From the NCBI GenBank assembly GCA_964017065.1, contig OZ024786.1:13011469-13075468 (forward strand): 64,000 bases of DNA, read 5' to 3'. Source of the DNA: Haliclona indistincta. Lineage: Eukaryota; Porifera; Demospongiae; Haplosclerida; Chalinidae. Below the pieces are notes generated by a model. The model made no database searches, had not been told where the DNA came from, and saw nothing but the letters and a program-made list of their open reading frames with translations. Below, in pieces: positions 10,014-19,499 of this stretch; within the stretch, counting starts at the first letter, position 1, and every line of letters starts with the position of its first letter. The position numbers and the translations under genes were made by a program.

Positions 10014-10567
10014 TTGCAAACTCCTTGGCCTCATCGGTTGTCACTGCTCTCTCAAAATCCAATTCACAGTCTTCAATGATTCCTAATAGCACAATGACAA
10101 TGTCGTAATTGGGAAAAATATCCCTCAGATGTCTCAGCGAACATTTCACTTCTTCATATGAGCTACTGCTGGTTATGTCATACGTATAAAGAGCACCTTG
10201 AAAAGAGGGCCTAAAAGAAAACACGACACATCAAGAGATGTGAGAAAAAGATCAAGAGGACAAAAACCCACCTATTAAATTTTGACAACATCCACTGATA
10301 AGAATAAATATCTGAAAATGGATGGAAACAAATTAGCCAGTATTATAAAGCCATTGAATGGAAAACAAGATGGCGGCTACAATACAATGTATTAGCGTTC
10401 AAACGCTGATATTTCGCCTTGTGATGAATTTTATACCTCCAGCAATTAGATCTGCTCTTTGGCATTGCCCCATCATACAGTATCAAGGAGATAGCTCGAA
10501 ATTGTTACTAAAGTGATGAACCTGGAAATGGTGAAAATCGAGTTTCGTTATCTTCGTCGGTCTTCCT

Positions 10568-10779
10568 TAGCCTCGTTCCCAGGCTCTTAATAGAGAGCCT
10601 GGTACACATTGCATGCGCATGCGTTAATTATGTCCAAATAAGGCATGATTTTCACCAAATCTGTTGAATTCGCCGAATCATGCCATTCAATTGATCATGC
10701 CACAATTATTTGGACATAATTAACGCATGTGCATGCAATGTGTACCAGACTCTCTATTAAAAGCCTGGGGACGAGGGTA
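10568..10779. mobile_element. MULE-type MITE, 212 bp
   Basis: It starts TAGCCTCGTTCCCAGGCTCT and ends GGGGACGAGGGTA. The interior is itself a foldback (GCATGCGCATGCGTTAATTA and its inverse). Flanks read CGGTCTTCCT at the left and CAGTCTTCCT at the right, a 9-10 bp target duplication with one mismatch, which fits Mutator-like (MULE) transposition. Confidence 0.8.
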
Positions 10780-11159
10780 CAGTCTTCCTCTTCTTTCTTT
10801 CTTCTTTCTTCAGCGCACCTAGCGCCTTTACGCGAGCAGTGCCGAGACCAAAACACCCGTGAAATTCTCCAGGCAGGAACTTTGTTTTTAACGAAAAGGA
10901 CTATGTAAATTCCACGATTTCTCGATCAAGATCCATTGCCAGCTAAGTGTTAGACGCCATTATTGTGATTGCGCTATACGCACGTGTGGCTATAGCGCAC
11001 GTGACCAAGCAATGAGTATTACCGCGCCGTATGGATCATGGAGAATGCATATTGTCTCCGGAATGGTAAGCTCGTGTAGGATCACCATTCTGCGCTTGCC
11101 AGATAAATACAACCATTACAAACAAGTGTGGGTGGGGCTCGTATGCACTGCATTCATGC

Positions 11160-12156
11160 ATAGATTTATGAGACTACGTAACCGGGATTGGAAGCAGTGT
11201 ATGAGCGTTGAAACACTCTGCGTCCATTGGCCATTGCTAGGGTGGACTTGCAATAATGGCTGTCAGCTGCGCAGCAACGGCAAATGACAAACACTTAAAG
11301 TGGACAGCTACACACACAGCAGATGCTGTGCAAATTGGTTTCACAAGTCAGAGATGCATGTTTGTGAGCTGATAGAAGCTTGAGCAATTTTTCGTACTGT
11401 AACAGGCCTTTTTGTCTTGAAACGAACGAGAAAGCCGGTATTTCACAGGCACACTGAATGCTACAATTAAATGCATCGATGGTGCTACCCATTCAGGAAC
11501 AATTGCCGACCTTTTAAACTGCAAGGCTGTCTTGGCTCTCAGTTGCTTGGTATTGCCACAAAAGGGATTCCCGTGAATCGACCAAACACAGCAAAATTAT
11601 CTAGTCTAGCGACACTTTTGTTCTAAACAAATTGCTAATGCAGCCAAATACTACACTACTTTATACAGCAGGCATTGGTTGACACGTAGAAACAACAAAG
11701 TAAACCACCAGCAGCTTCAGTAAGTCATGGGAGGGATCCCTGCAAACGCGGTGTTTGTTTGCAGATGAAAAACTGCATGCAAAAGAATCTTTCAAAGTGA
11801 TCTCGGTTTTAAACTTTTACCATCACTGAGAAGAGAGCGCATAGAGTATGAAAAGCTGGTTGGATTTCTTGACTCACCTTCAGCTTTCCAGCAAATGATT
11901 CACATAGGCCAAAAATCAGCCCAAAAATCAGCTTTTTCAATCGGACACTGAGTACTTCACGAGGCATGTACAGGGTTTTGCAGGTTGCTTGATGAAACAT
12001 CGTTTTCTTGCAGTACATTTTCTGCACAATTAGTATACAGAAACACACTGTGGGCATGAAATTGTTTGGTCAAGCAACCTGGAAAACCCTGTACGTGTTG
12101 CTAATGATATCACTCCATCGTTTCCAATCCCGGTTATGTAGTCTCATAAATCTATG
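11160..12156. mobile_element. TIR element inserted in A4, ~1.0 kb
   Basis: ATAGATTTATGAGACTACGT with ACCGGGATTGGAA at the left is inverted at the right end with one or two mismatches, giving terminal repeats of about 34 bp. A smaller inner inverted repeat (TACAGGGTTTTGCAGGTTGC and inverse) sits near 11965-12105. No transposase is recognised. The element interrupts family-A sequence that is continuous in other copies. Confidence 0.7.
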
Positions 12157-13105
12157 ATTCAAAAGAAAATTAAAAAGATTTCTATCGAAATCAGAAGGAT
12201 GTAGGGTTGTTAAATCTACCACTGGTCCACGATGTAAACTAACTAACAATTAGGAACAAGCATGGAATGGTAACACGATTGACTTGCTAACAGACCATAG
12301 ATCCCTACATCAGTGGCTGCTAACTGAGCTAGTTCAGCTAGTTGCTGTTGAGTGACACCTGACGTACATTCAGCTTATGACAAAATATTGATCTTATGTA
12401 CAGCCACTGATGTAGGGATCTATGGTCTGTTAGCAAGTCAATCGTGTTTCCATTCCATGCTTGTTCCTTGTTAGTTTACATTGTGGACCAGTGGTAGATT
12501 TCACAACCCTACATCCTTCTGATTTCGATAGAAATCTTTTTAATTTTCTTGTCTGTGTCCTTTTTTTTTTCCAGTGAAGTGCAGTGCACGTACTGAGCCA
12601 TCTTTGTTTCCTCCATTGGTTTAGTTTTCCTGTTGTTGATGACTTTTCTCTATTATTAAGAATTTTAAACTTGCACAGTAGCTAAAATAATTATTTGTTA
12701 TGCTGTACATATCAGCTCGCCTACGCATGCATGCAGTGGATACGAGCCCCAACCACACTTTTCGTGCATGGGTGTTCATGGGTGTTTTGGTCTCGGCATT
12801 GCTCGCGTAAAGGCGCTAGGCGCGCTGAAGAAAGAAAGAAGAAAGAAAGAAGAAAACGAAGATGACGAAACTCGATTTTCACCATTTCCAGGTTCGTCAC
12901 TTTAGTAACAATTTCAAGCAATCTCCTTGCTACTGTAAGATGGGGCAACGCCAGAGAGCAGATTTTGGTGTCTTTTGACGTATACAATTCATCACCAGGC
13001 GTAATATCAGCGTTTGATTGCTAATACATTGTATGTAGCCGCCATCTTGTTTTCCCGTTCAACCCTACATATAGGCAGGCACTATTATACCGTGCCTCCC
13101 TAATT

Positions 13106-13390
13106 AACAATAAAGAAAAGCCATCAACAACATGAAAACTATGCTTAGATCCCTACATCAGTGGCTGATGATGTGCCTGACTATAGCTAGTTCAGCTAGT
13201 TGCTGACACCAGACGTGCATTGAACTGAATTCAGCTTGTGACAAAATATTGATCTTATGTACAGCCAGTTAGCAAGTCAATCGTGTTACCATTCCATGTT
13301 CCTTGTTGGTTTACATTGTGGACCAGTGGTAGATTTCTTCATCTCTACATCCTTTTGATTTCAATAGAAATCTATCAATTTTTTTTGTAG
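13106..13390. mobile_element. family-A core fragment (A5)
   Basis: Core pieces TAGATCCCTACATCAGTGGC and AAGTCAATCGTGTTACCATT are present with deletions, ending AATAGAAATCTATCAATT. It directly follows the right hairpin of A4. Confidence 0.65.
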
Positions 13391-13560
13391 AAATCTATCA
13401 ATATACCTTGTGAGCTCCAGTTTACTTAACACTTGCTAATAGTACGCTGGAATATTACACATGGCATTAATTGGTTTGGCAGTTATTATAGTTTATTATA
13501 ATAGTACATCATCTGTCACCAATTGGATTGCTCTATTCGAGGGCATTAAATATAGGTTAT

Positions 13561-13694
13561 ACCATGAAAAGGAGGGCAATATGGGATTTAAATCACTGCG
13601 GGAACCGATGGTATAGACGACCCGAGCGCGTAGCGAGAGGGTGTCTGTTTCGGTTTCCAAGGTTAATCCTGTATTGCCCGACTGTTTCATGGTA
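13561..13694. mobile_element. snapback MITE, family D copy
   Basis: ACCATGAAA at the left and TTTCATGGT at the right enclose GGGCAATATGGGATTTAAAT, the hallmark GGGAACCGATGGTATAGACG and CCGAGCGCGTAGCGAGAGGG. It folds into an imperfect hairpin of about 130 nt. Confidence 0.65.
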
Positions 13695-13703
13695 CATGTA
13701 TAA

Positions 13704-14772
13704 AGGTGTGTTCACACTATGTAGTGAATGCGCATTCGATCCGGATTGAATGCGCGATGACCACGTCCACACCTAATGCGCATTGGCTAATCCGGTTCGA
13801 ATCCGGATTCAGCTCAATCCACCTCCAGAGGTGGTTTCGATCCGGATCGCGCAATTGCGCTTTGCGCATACGGCCAGAAATGAGGTGCGGTTTGCTCTAT
13901 CATGTGACTGATCGAGGCGGAGTTGTCTGCCGGTCTATCTATTTGCTACTAGTCTCAGTAGTCTGCCAGACTGCCACGAACACTGGGCGCTGTTAGGTCC
14001 ATACTGGGCGCTGTTAGGCGAATACTGGGCGCTGTAGTATGCTTACGTTCGTCTTCTCCGTGCTCGTGCATGAGCTCTTTCCCTCAGCATCCTACGCGAA
14101 ACATTGGACGTTCGAGTGCACCTGAGAGCCATCCATAGAAAGAACAGCACAGCTAGTGCAGTTCGCGGTACCGCCATCCTGTGTTGGTACAGTACTGCTC
14201 ACGAGTAAGTGTACTCAAACCCGCGGGCTAACCGCGCGTAACTCTGGGGTGTCCGCGGGTCCGTGAACGTGTACCCGCACCACACTTACCAAATTACCCG
14301 CTGCCCGCATGCAGCTTGCCACGCCTTGCATGCACTCACGCCTCGCCCCGCGCCCCTCAACAATAGCTCCGATCTGTAACAGCGCTTCTGGGTACAGTTA
14401 GCTAGCTAGCTAGCTAGGCAGACACACGTTGTCGTTGTGTGACTTGCACGCGCATATATAAAGTGCAATTGTACGTACCCACACCCGCGCGTGTTGCACT
14501 CTGTACCCGAGATCAATGATACACTGTTCCGCGGGCAACACAAAATTACCCCCGGGTTGCCTGCGAGTCTCCCGCGGGTGTTGGTCCACTTACTCGTGAG
14601 CGGTACTGTATACGCGTGACTATCATGTGCAAACATGCATGTTGAAACCGCTTCGTCAGTAGTACTACTAGTAGTGTGGACGCGATGAATGCGCATTGAA
14701 TGCGATTTCGATTCGCATTGATCAATTCGGTTTGCAAACCAGTTCGAATCCAGTTCAGGTGTGGACACACCT
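13704..14772. mobile_element. PIF/Harbinger-type MITE, TAA target duplication
   Basis: Ends AGGTGTGTTCACAC and the inverse of AGGTGTGTCCACAC are flanked by TAA at 13701-13703 and 14773-14775. Subterminal sequence is rich in GAATGCGCATT and CCGGATT motifs at both ends. A second foldback is nested at about 14186-14612. Confidence 0.75.
14186..14612. mobile_element. nested foldback with CTCACGAGTAAGTG ends
   Basis: GTACTGCTCACGAGTAAGTG at the left is inverted at 14592-14612 with one mismatch. Both ends continue into CCCGCGGG-rich sequence. A TAGC tetranucleotide run lies at about 14400-14418. No coding signal. Confidence 0.65.
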
Positions 14773-14780
14773 TAAGTATA

Positions 14781-14919
14781 GGTTAGAGACTGAGGCCAAG
14801 GGATTTACGCGTTAGAAACCCTAGGAAGCCATATAGAACCCGAGCGCGTAGTGCGAGGGTTCTATGGCGACGCGAGGGTTTCTATACCGCATAGATCCCG
14901 TTGGCCGAGGTATCTAACC
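14781..14919. mobile_element. snapback MITE, family D copy
   Basis: GGTTAGAGACTGAGGCCAAG at the left and CTTGGCC-like to CTAACC at the right, with the hallmark CCGAGCGCGTAGTGCGAGGG in the middle. Confidence 0.65.
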
Positions 14920-15253
14920 GGTTTAGAGTATAGCAACCGTTGCATCCAACAAGGAATTTCGACACTGCGCAAATGTTTTGTGAAGAACACGGCCATACTT
15001 CAGCGATGGGAAAACACAGGCGAGTTTAGCTGGAGTACGTCGCTAAACGGTTTTCCATGTCTTATTACACCTTGCTGGTACTCTGTCTCGTCTCCTACCG
15101 TCCTTTCGCCATCGCTTTCGCGTCTTCTACTGGCTTTTTGACGCAACAAGAAGTTTGTTTCTAGAACTCACGCACGCTCACACGTACGTGTACAAGTCTC
15201 ACATCACGTGTTCTTGTAATAACAATTTTAATGGCTTACTCTCACTAAGCGAA

Positions 15254-15352
15254 CTGTGGTCTATCTGTTCGCGAAAGGACTCTATCTGTTCGCAGAAGGA
15301 CTCTATCTGTCCGCCAGATGGACTCTATCCGTTCGCGGATGGTCTCTACAGC
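15254..15352. repeat. 24-bp tandem repeat (GACTCTATCTGTTCGC)
   Basis: Four diverging units of CTATCTGTTCGCAGAAGGACT follow one another. It is a small minisatellite without a coding role that I can see. Confidence 0.7.
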
Positions 15353-15429
15353 AAATAGATCCTCAAATAGATCCTCGGATCTAATAAATCTGGTTGGTCA
15401 ATAACATTGAGCTATACTCTAAGTATTAG

Positions 15430-15594
15430 TTATTGCCCAGCTCACGCGACGGCATTAACAAACATTAATGACCGCGGGAAAGTCGGTTGCCCGAGTAACG
15501 GTCGACGGCACAGCCCAAGACTGTACGCGGAGGGCAACCGACTTTCCCGAGGTCATTAATGTCGGTTAATGTCCGAGTTGGGTAGGGCAATACA
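15430..15594. mobile_element. foldback MITE with GGGCATTAA and GGGCAACC motifs
   Basis: TATTGCCC, ACATTAATGACC and AAGTCGGTTGCCC on the left are mirrored by GGGCAACCGACTTTCCC, GGTCATTAATGT and GGGCAATA on the right. Confidence 0.7.
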
Positions 15595-16307
15595 TGATTT
15601 ATTACATAGTTCATCACTGCGAATTTTTCAAACTCGCAAAAGACGCAACGGTCTGTTGCTATAGAATACGCTACGGCGGTCAATAACCTACATTAATGCC
15701 CTCGAATAGAGCAATCCGATTGGTGAAAGATGACGTACTATGTAATAAGGTATTTATACCATACTGCGCTCTCAGGTAAGCTTCTATAGACAACCAAGCA
15801 CTGAAACAACTGTTGTGAGAAGCTAGTAGTGTCGCTGTTTCTATCATCGAGCGACGATCGTGCAAGAGCGCGTCGTTTGAATTCATAAATTAGTGACGAT
15901 GCTTCAGTTTGCTATCTTCTAGCTGTGTAGAAGCGCTACTTTGGGTCTCACTAGAAGCGCTTGAGCATGGAGAAGCTAACTACGAAGTGTAAGTGCGTGA
16001 ATCAAATCCTTTTCTAAGCTACGCCAGTATAACTGTTTTGCTCACAACGGAAGAGGCCATCTTGAAAGTGGACGGAGCAAAGTCCATTCTGCGGTGTAAT
16101 AAGTGAAGTTTGAGGTGTAATAAGTGAAATAAATCACATCGTTTTGAGCAATCCGATTGGTCAGAAACATTGAAGTATGGTATAATGTAGGTTATATTGA
16201 CCGTCATCTATAGCAATGCGCAAAGAAGCAGACAATAGCGTCTTTTGCAAGCTACGTCTCTGATCATTGCGTCGTCGTTGAGTGATGAAATATATAACAA
16301 GCCATTT

Positions 16308-16917
16308 ATTGCCCTACACAACTCGGGCATTAACCGACATTAAGGGAGCAGAGTCGCGCCCACGGAAACGTGACGGGCGCGGCTAGATACAACGCTTATA
16401 GGCTAATAAATCTTTCGTTCACTCAGGCAGTAGAACTTCAGATTGTGGATATATACGTACTTCAACAAGGCGAAGGCAGTGACATAAAGCTTTTCCTGTA
16501 TTGTGCTTGCAAGTGCGATTTTGAGCCGTGGTTTTCCTACTTAGAGGGAGTTTATTAAAAAAACTATATGTTACTGTCTTTATCTGGTCGCTAATAATAG
16601 TCATATATCCAAGTTTGGGTCTATTCTGAAGGCCACAGACAGAGTTTTATTGAGGAACGTATTTTTTCGTGTTCTTGGCTGGCTACTGTCACTTATTCTT
16701 ATTGTTAACATGCTTGTACAAACAGTGAATATCATTTGTGGTGTTGTAACTATGTCCAACTTGCATGTACAATTGTACATTCCTGAGTAAGTTAATGGTT
16801 GTTAGGGCCTGCACCCTTAATGACCGCACGAGAGTCTGTTGCCCGAGACTGTACGAGGGCAACCAACTTTCCGGAGGTCATTAATGTCGGTTAATGCCCT
16901 CGCATGAGGGCAATATA
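16308..16917. mobile_element. related foldback pair (GGGCATTAACCGACATTAA)
   Basis: ATTGCCCTACACAACTCGGG and CATTAACCGACATTAA at 16308-16345 are inverted at about 16880-16917. A short hairpin of the same family as 15430-15594 sits at 16815-16905. The interior has no protein signal. Confidence 0.55.
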
Positions 16918-17315
16918 CTTACAGTCAAAGACAAGAGGACAGCTCATTTATAGTGACTGCTTTGAGATGACTAATGACACTTTCATCAACTGGAGGGCAT
17001 TCATGCCCAAATATAATTTTAGTTCTTACATTAAACTATAATTTTCAGTGGTGTAGATTTCAGTGAAAAAAGAGAAAAAATCAGCAGTGGTCCTAACCAG
17101 CTCAAAAACAGCCTAAAAAGTTAGTTGCGGTGGGTGAATCAAATGAATTGGGTGAAACGATACGTGACGTCACAAGAGGAAAATCGACTGGCATATATAC
17201 ATATTTTCGGTGCAAATCACACGTAAGCGGCGGGCGCGGTAGGCGTGCCATTTCAATATGCGAGTTACACCCCTTGTTTAGAAGCGTGTTCATTGCAGTG
17301 ATTTAGGCAGAGACG

Positions 17316-17636
17316 ATGGTTACAAGCTGTTGTGCCTATGGTTGCTCTAATCGCCTTGGTCGGCCAGCAGGCATCGTATTTTATCGTTTTCCCGCTTTTC
17401 CTAAAACCAGGAGACAAAAATGGATCCATACCATGAGAGAAGCTAACTGGACTCCATTCAAATACACTAGACTGTGTGGTAGCCACTTTGTTACAGGCTT
17501 GTTATGTCAGATTGTTGCGTATGACGTGATTTTATGACTATTATCTACTATAATAGGCAAGCCTGATAACAGAGCAGGCCACGTTGACTGTGTACCAACT
17601 CTGTTTGTATTTAATACAACTTCAACACAGCCAGTA
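17316..17636 (+). pseudogene. THAP zinc-finger N-terminus, interrupted
   Basis: Exon 1 (17316-17496) encodes the C2CH pattern of a THAP domain: CCAYGCSNR, then FYRFPAFP, KWIHTMREANWTP and CGSHFVTG. Exon 2 from 17557 continues in phase with GKPDNRAGHVDCVPTLFVF, as THAP domains usually end. The joining 60-bp intron would start GC (CAG then GCTTGT) and end AG, so it is a GC-AG intron or a mutated donor. Exon 2 is then broken by the MITE at 17637. Without the MITE and one target duplication the frame runs on about 20 codons to a stop. THAP domains bind DNA; here the protein is probably a lost P-type transposase. Confidence 0.7.
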
Positions 17637-17922
17637 CAAGGGGTGGTCACTCCAATTGGTCCTGTACTCACATCTGCGACAGCGGTCAAAATGGTCAAGA
17701 CAGAAATAAAGGAATGGTCAAGCGGTCAAGGCTCGCTGGACCCGCTCTAGTCAACGGTCAAGACGGGCAAGCTAGCTAATTACCAGGGGCTTACTCGTTA
17801 CCACTGGTCAAAGTCGTAAAATCGGTGCGGTCAACGGTCAATGCCCGATTTTGGCCAGTCAAAATTCTTGACCGCGGTCGCAGATGTGAGTATACAGGAC
17901 CAATTGGAGTGACCACCCCTTG
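17637..17922. mobile_element. MITE inserted in the THAP exon
   Basis: Terminal inverted repeats of about 45 bp start CAAGGGGTGGTCACTCCAAT and run on through CTCACATCTGCGAC. The interior is full of GGTCAA motifs. Both sides carry CAGTA, a probable 5-bp target duplication. The superfamily is not recognised. Confidence 0.75.
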
Positions 17923-19499
17923 CAGTAGTGGATCAGGTACAGATGTCTCACACTCAAATTCAAGAAAGAGAAGAAAGACACCAAAAAATAATGTGAAGAG
18001 CTACTGATTGTGTCCAGGTTCACAAGAAAAAGAAAGCCAAAGGTGGACAGAGATTGAAATAGCTGGTAACAGGCAAAGTGATCGAGAACAGGAGAGTGGC
18101 TTTGGCAAAGTGATGAAGAGGCCGAAGGGCAAGATGAAGCGGTTGAATTAGATGGTGACAGGCAAAGAAATGTCCAATCATTTTTTGCAACATCTACAAT
18201 TACCAGTTTGTCTTAGCGAAATCCTGATAAACACATCACTCATCACAGCGAGTTCCTGAACAAAGGTGATTCAATCTTTAGTTAGCTGACAGAGGATTTG
18301 ATAATGCCGATGATCTTGGTGTCCATGGTGCCCGACTACAGTGCAGATACCTATAGTTTATGGGAGGGAAGCAGCAACTATGTTTGCACGAAGTGGAAGT
18401 GTCCAGAAAGCTCTCAGAAGTCCGTATACATGTCGAGCGCCGGCGATAGGTCTCCTAAAAACAAATAGTCTCCCACCAAGCACAAGCATGATTCTCAAGA
18501 TTGTGCAAACACAGATAGAATTTTAACTGTGTGTGCAGCTCTTGTCCTTCAGTTGTTCCCTTGTAAGATCGACTTGCTTATTAATAATTGAAAAAACAAA
18601 CAGTAAAGTGAACAAGTTAACAAAAAAACGTAATTGTACAAACAAGGAATGATTTCATATTGACAATGCATTCACTAGAACAGAACCATGTGTCTTGCAA
18701 CCAAATAGGGATCGTCCTGTAAACCCAAGCCAGCTAGCTCAAGTTTTTGCGGATATCTGTCTTTGGTGGCTCTATCTAGGCCTTGGAAGTAGGAACTCAT
18801 GTCCCGCTAACCCGTGCACGCTCTCACCAAGGGGTGTAACTTACACGCCACGGTGCGAAAACGCCTACTTGCCGCATCGCACCTAGTGACGTGCGATTCG
18901 CACCGAAAAGATGTATACTCACTGTTTGCGAATAACCCAATCTATCAACAATAAAGAAGCACTGTATATTGCTGTGGGGGTGTTCCAACACATAATAGTG
19001 ACAATGTAAGCTTGTTCAAGTTTCCAAGAGATCTGTTTTTAAGGCAGCTGCTTAGCAAAACGCTGCTAGAGTCAGTGTCTTCACTCTCTAAGTCTGATGA
19101 AGATACTGTCATGGAGCTATTATTGTCGTTGGCACAAGTAGCTCTGTCAAAGCTCTTCGCAATCTACTAGAATCCCACTAGAAGTTGCCGTTCTCCAGCC
19201 CTCTACAGGCAATCGGTTCCCTTTGTGATGTCACGCATTGCTCTGCCCAATTCAGGAACAATAGTTGGTTCACCCACAGCAACTATAACCCGGCAATAGG
19301 CTATACTGGATATCGTTCAGGCTATTATGCTCCAAGAGGCTCCAATATGCCTGATCAGGAGCTCTACAGTGACAATCTAGCTTTGTACATGAATTAATCA
19401 AGATAACCGTAAAGCTTGTCCCTCTCATTGCCTTTATCTTCATTTTCACCGTGCTCCAGTAGCTATCTGTACAAGTAGAGACAGACTGACATGGCGAAG
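17923..19499. other. no intact gene; decayed transposon sequence
   Basis: Lysine/arginine-rich short frames near 17940-18200 may be further remains of the THAP transposase. At 18970-19170 a frame reads CCGG, SLFKFPRD and then a Leu/Ser-rich stretch that faintly resembles another THAP start. At 19185-19397 a frame of 70 codons has no recognisable domain. None is strong enough to call as a gene. Confidence 0.35.

Larger units (their letters stand above)
6741..10210 (-). pseudogene. Rab-like GTPase 3' half, copy 1 (5' exons missing)
   Basis: Four exons can be joined in phase on the minus strand: 10210-10014 (197 nt, from FQGALYTYDI to DEAKEFA), 6989-6915 (75 nt, ending YDSTNVQTVFQTLLT), 6816-6784 (33 nt, EVYCVKVAKLK) and 6754-6741 (ending in TGA). 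All borders have GT-AG or good consensus. The parts match the second half of Rab11-family GTPases. The guanine-binding NKxD motif reads GIIEDCEL and the ETSA motif reads EAYDS, both altered in frame. No P-loop exons lie upstream (10300 onward is repeat) and no prenylation cysteines precede the stop. The 3-kb intron holds foldback elements and a MITE. It is probably a 5'-truncated pseudogene, though the frame is kept; the copy at 54578-59850 is better preserved. Confidence 0.7.
10356..13103. mobile_element. family-A foldback (A4) with two nested elements
   Basis: The left arm begins AACAAGATGGCGGCTACA near 10367, without a clear left hairpin. The core palindrome is at about 12165-12545, and the right arm ends GCCGCCATCTTG near 13037 and a partial hairpin near 13075-13103. 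It is split by a MULE-type MITE at 10568-10779, in its pyrimidine stretch, and by a TIR element at 11160-12156. Confidence 0.75.
13503..15741. mobile_element. composite of nested foldbacks within ~60-bp inverted repeats
   Basis: AATTGGATTGCTCTATTCGA with GGGCATTAA at 13520-13550 is inverted at 15690-15725, and the match continues outward for about 60 bp. Inside lie four separate palindromic units, listed individually. The outer pair may be the ends of one element that later absorbed the others. Confidence 0.6.
17195..18920 (+). mobile_element. decayed P-element-like transposon with THAP exon
   Basis: ATTTTCGGTGCAAATCACAC near 17209-17228 is matched, inverted, near 18885-18910 (GTGCGATTCGCACCGAAAAG), and GTTACACCCCTTG recurs inverted inside both. 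These are read as terminal or subterminal inverted repeats. Between them is an N-terminal THAP domain, the DNA-binding part of P-element transposases, but the catalytic part is missing. The unit is dead unless supplied in trans. Confidence 0.6.

Noticed and set aside
18970..19170. Possible second THAP domain start (CCGG...SLFKFPRD)
   Set aside because: Only one part of the pattern is visible, with no later Cys-His pair; too weak to call.
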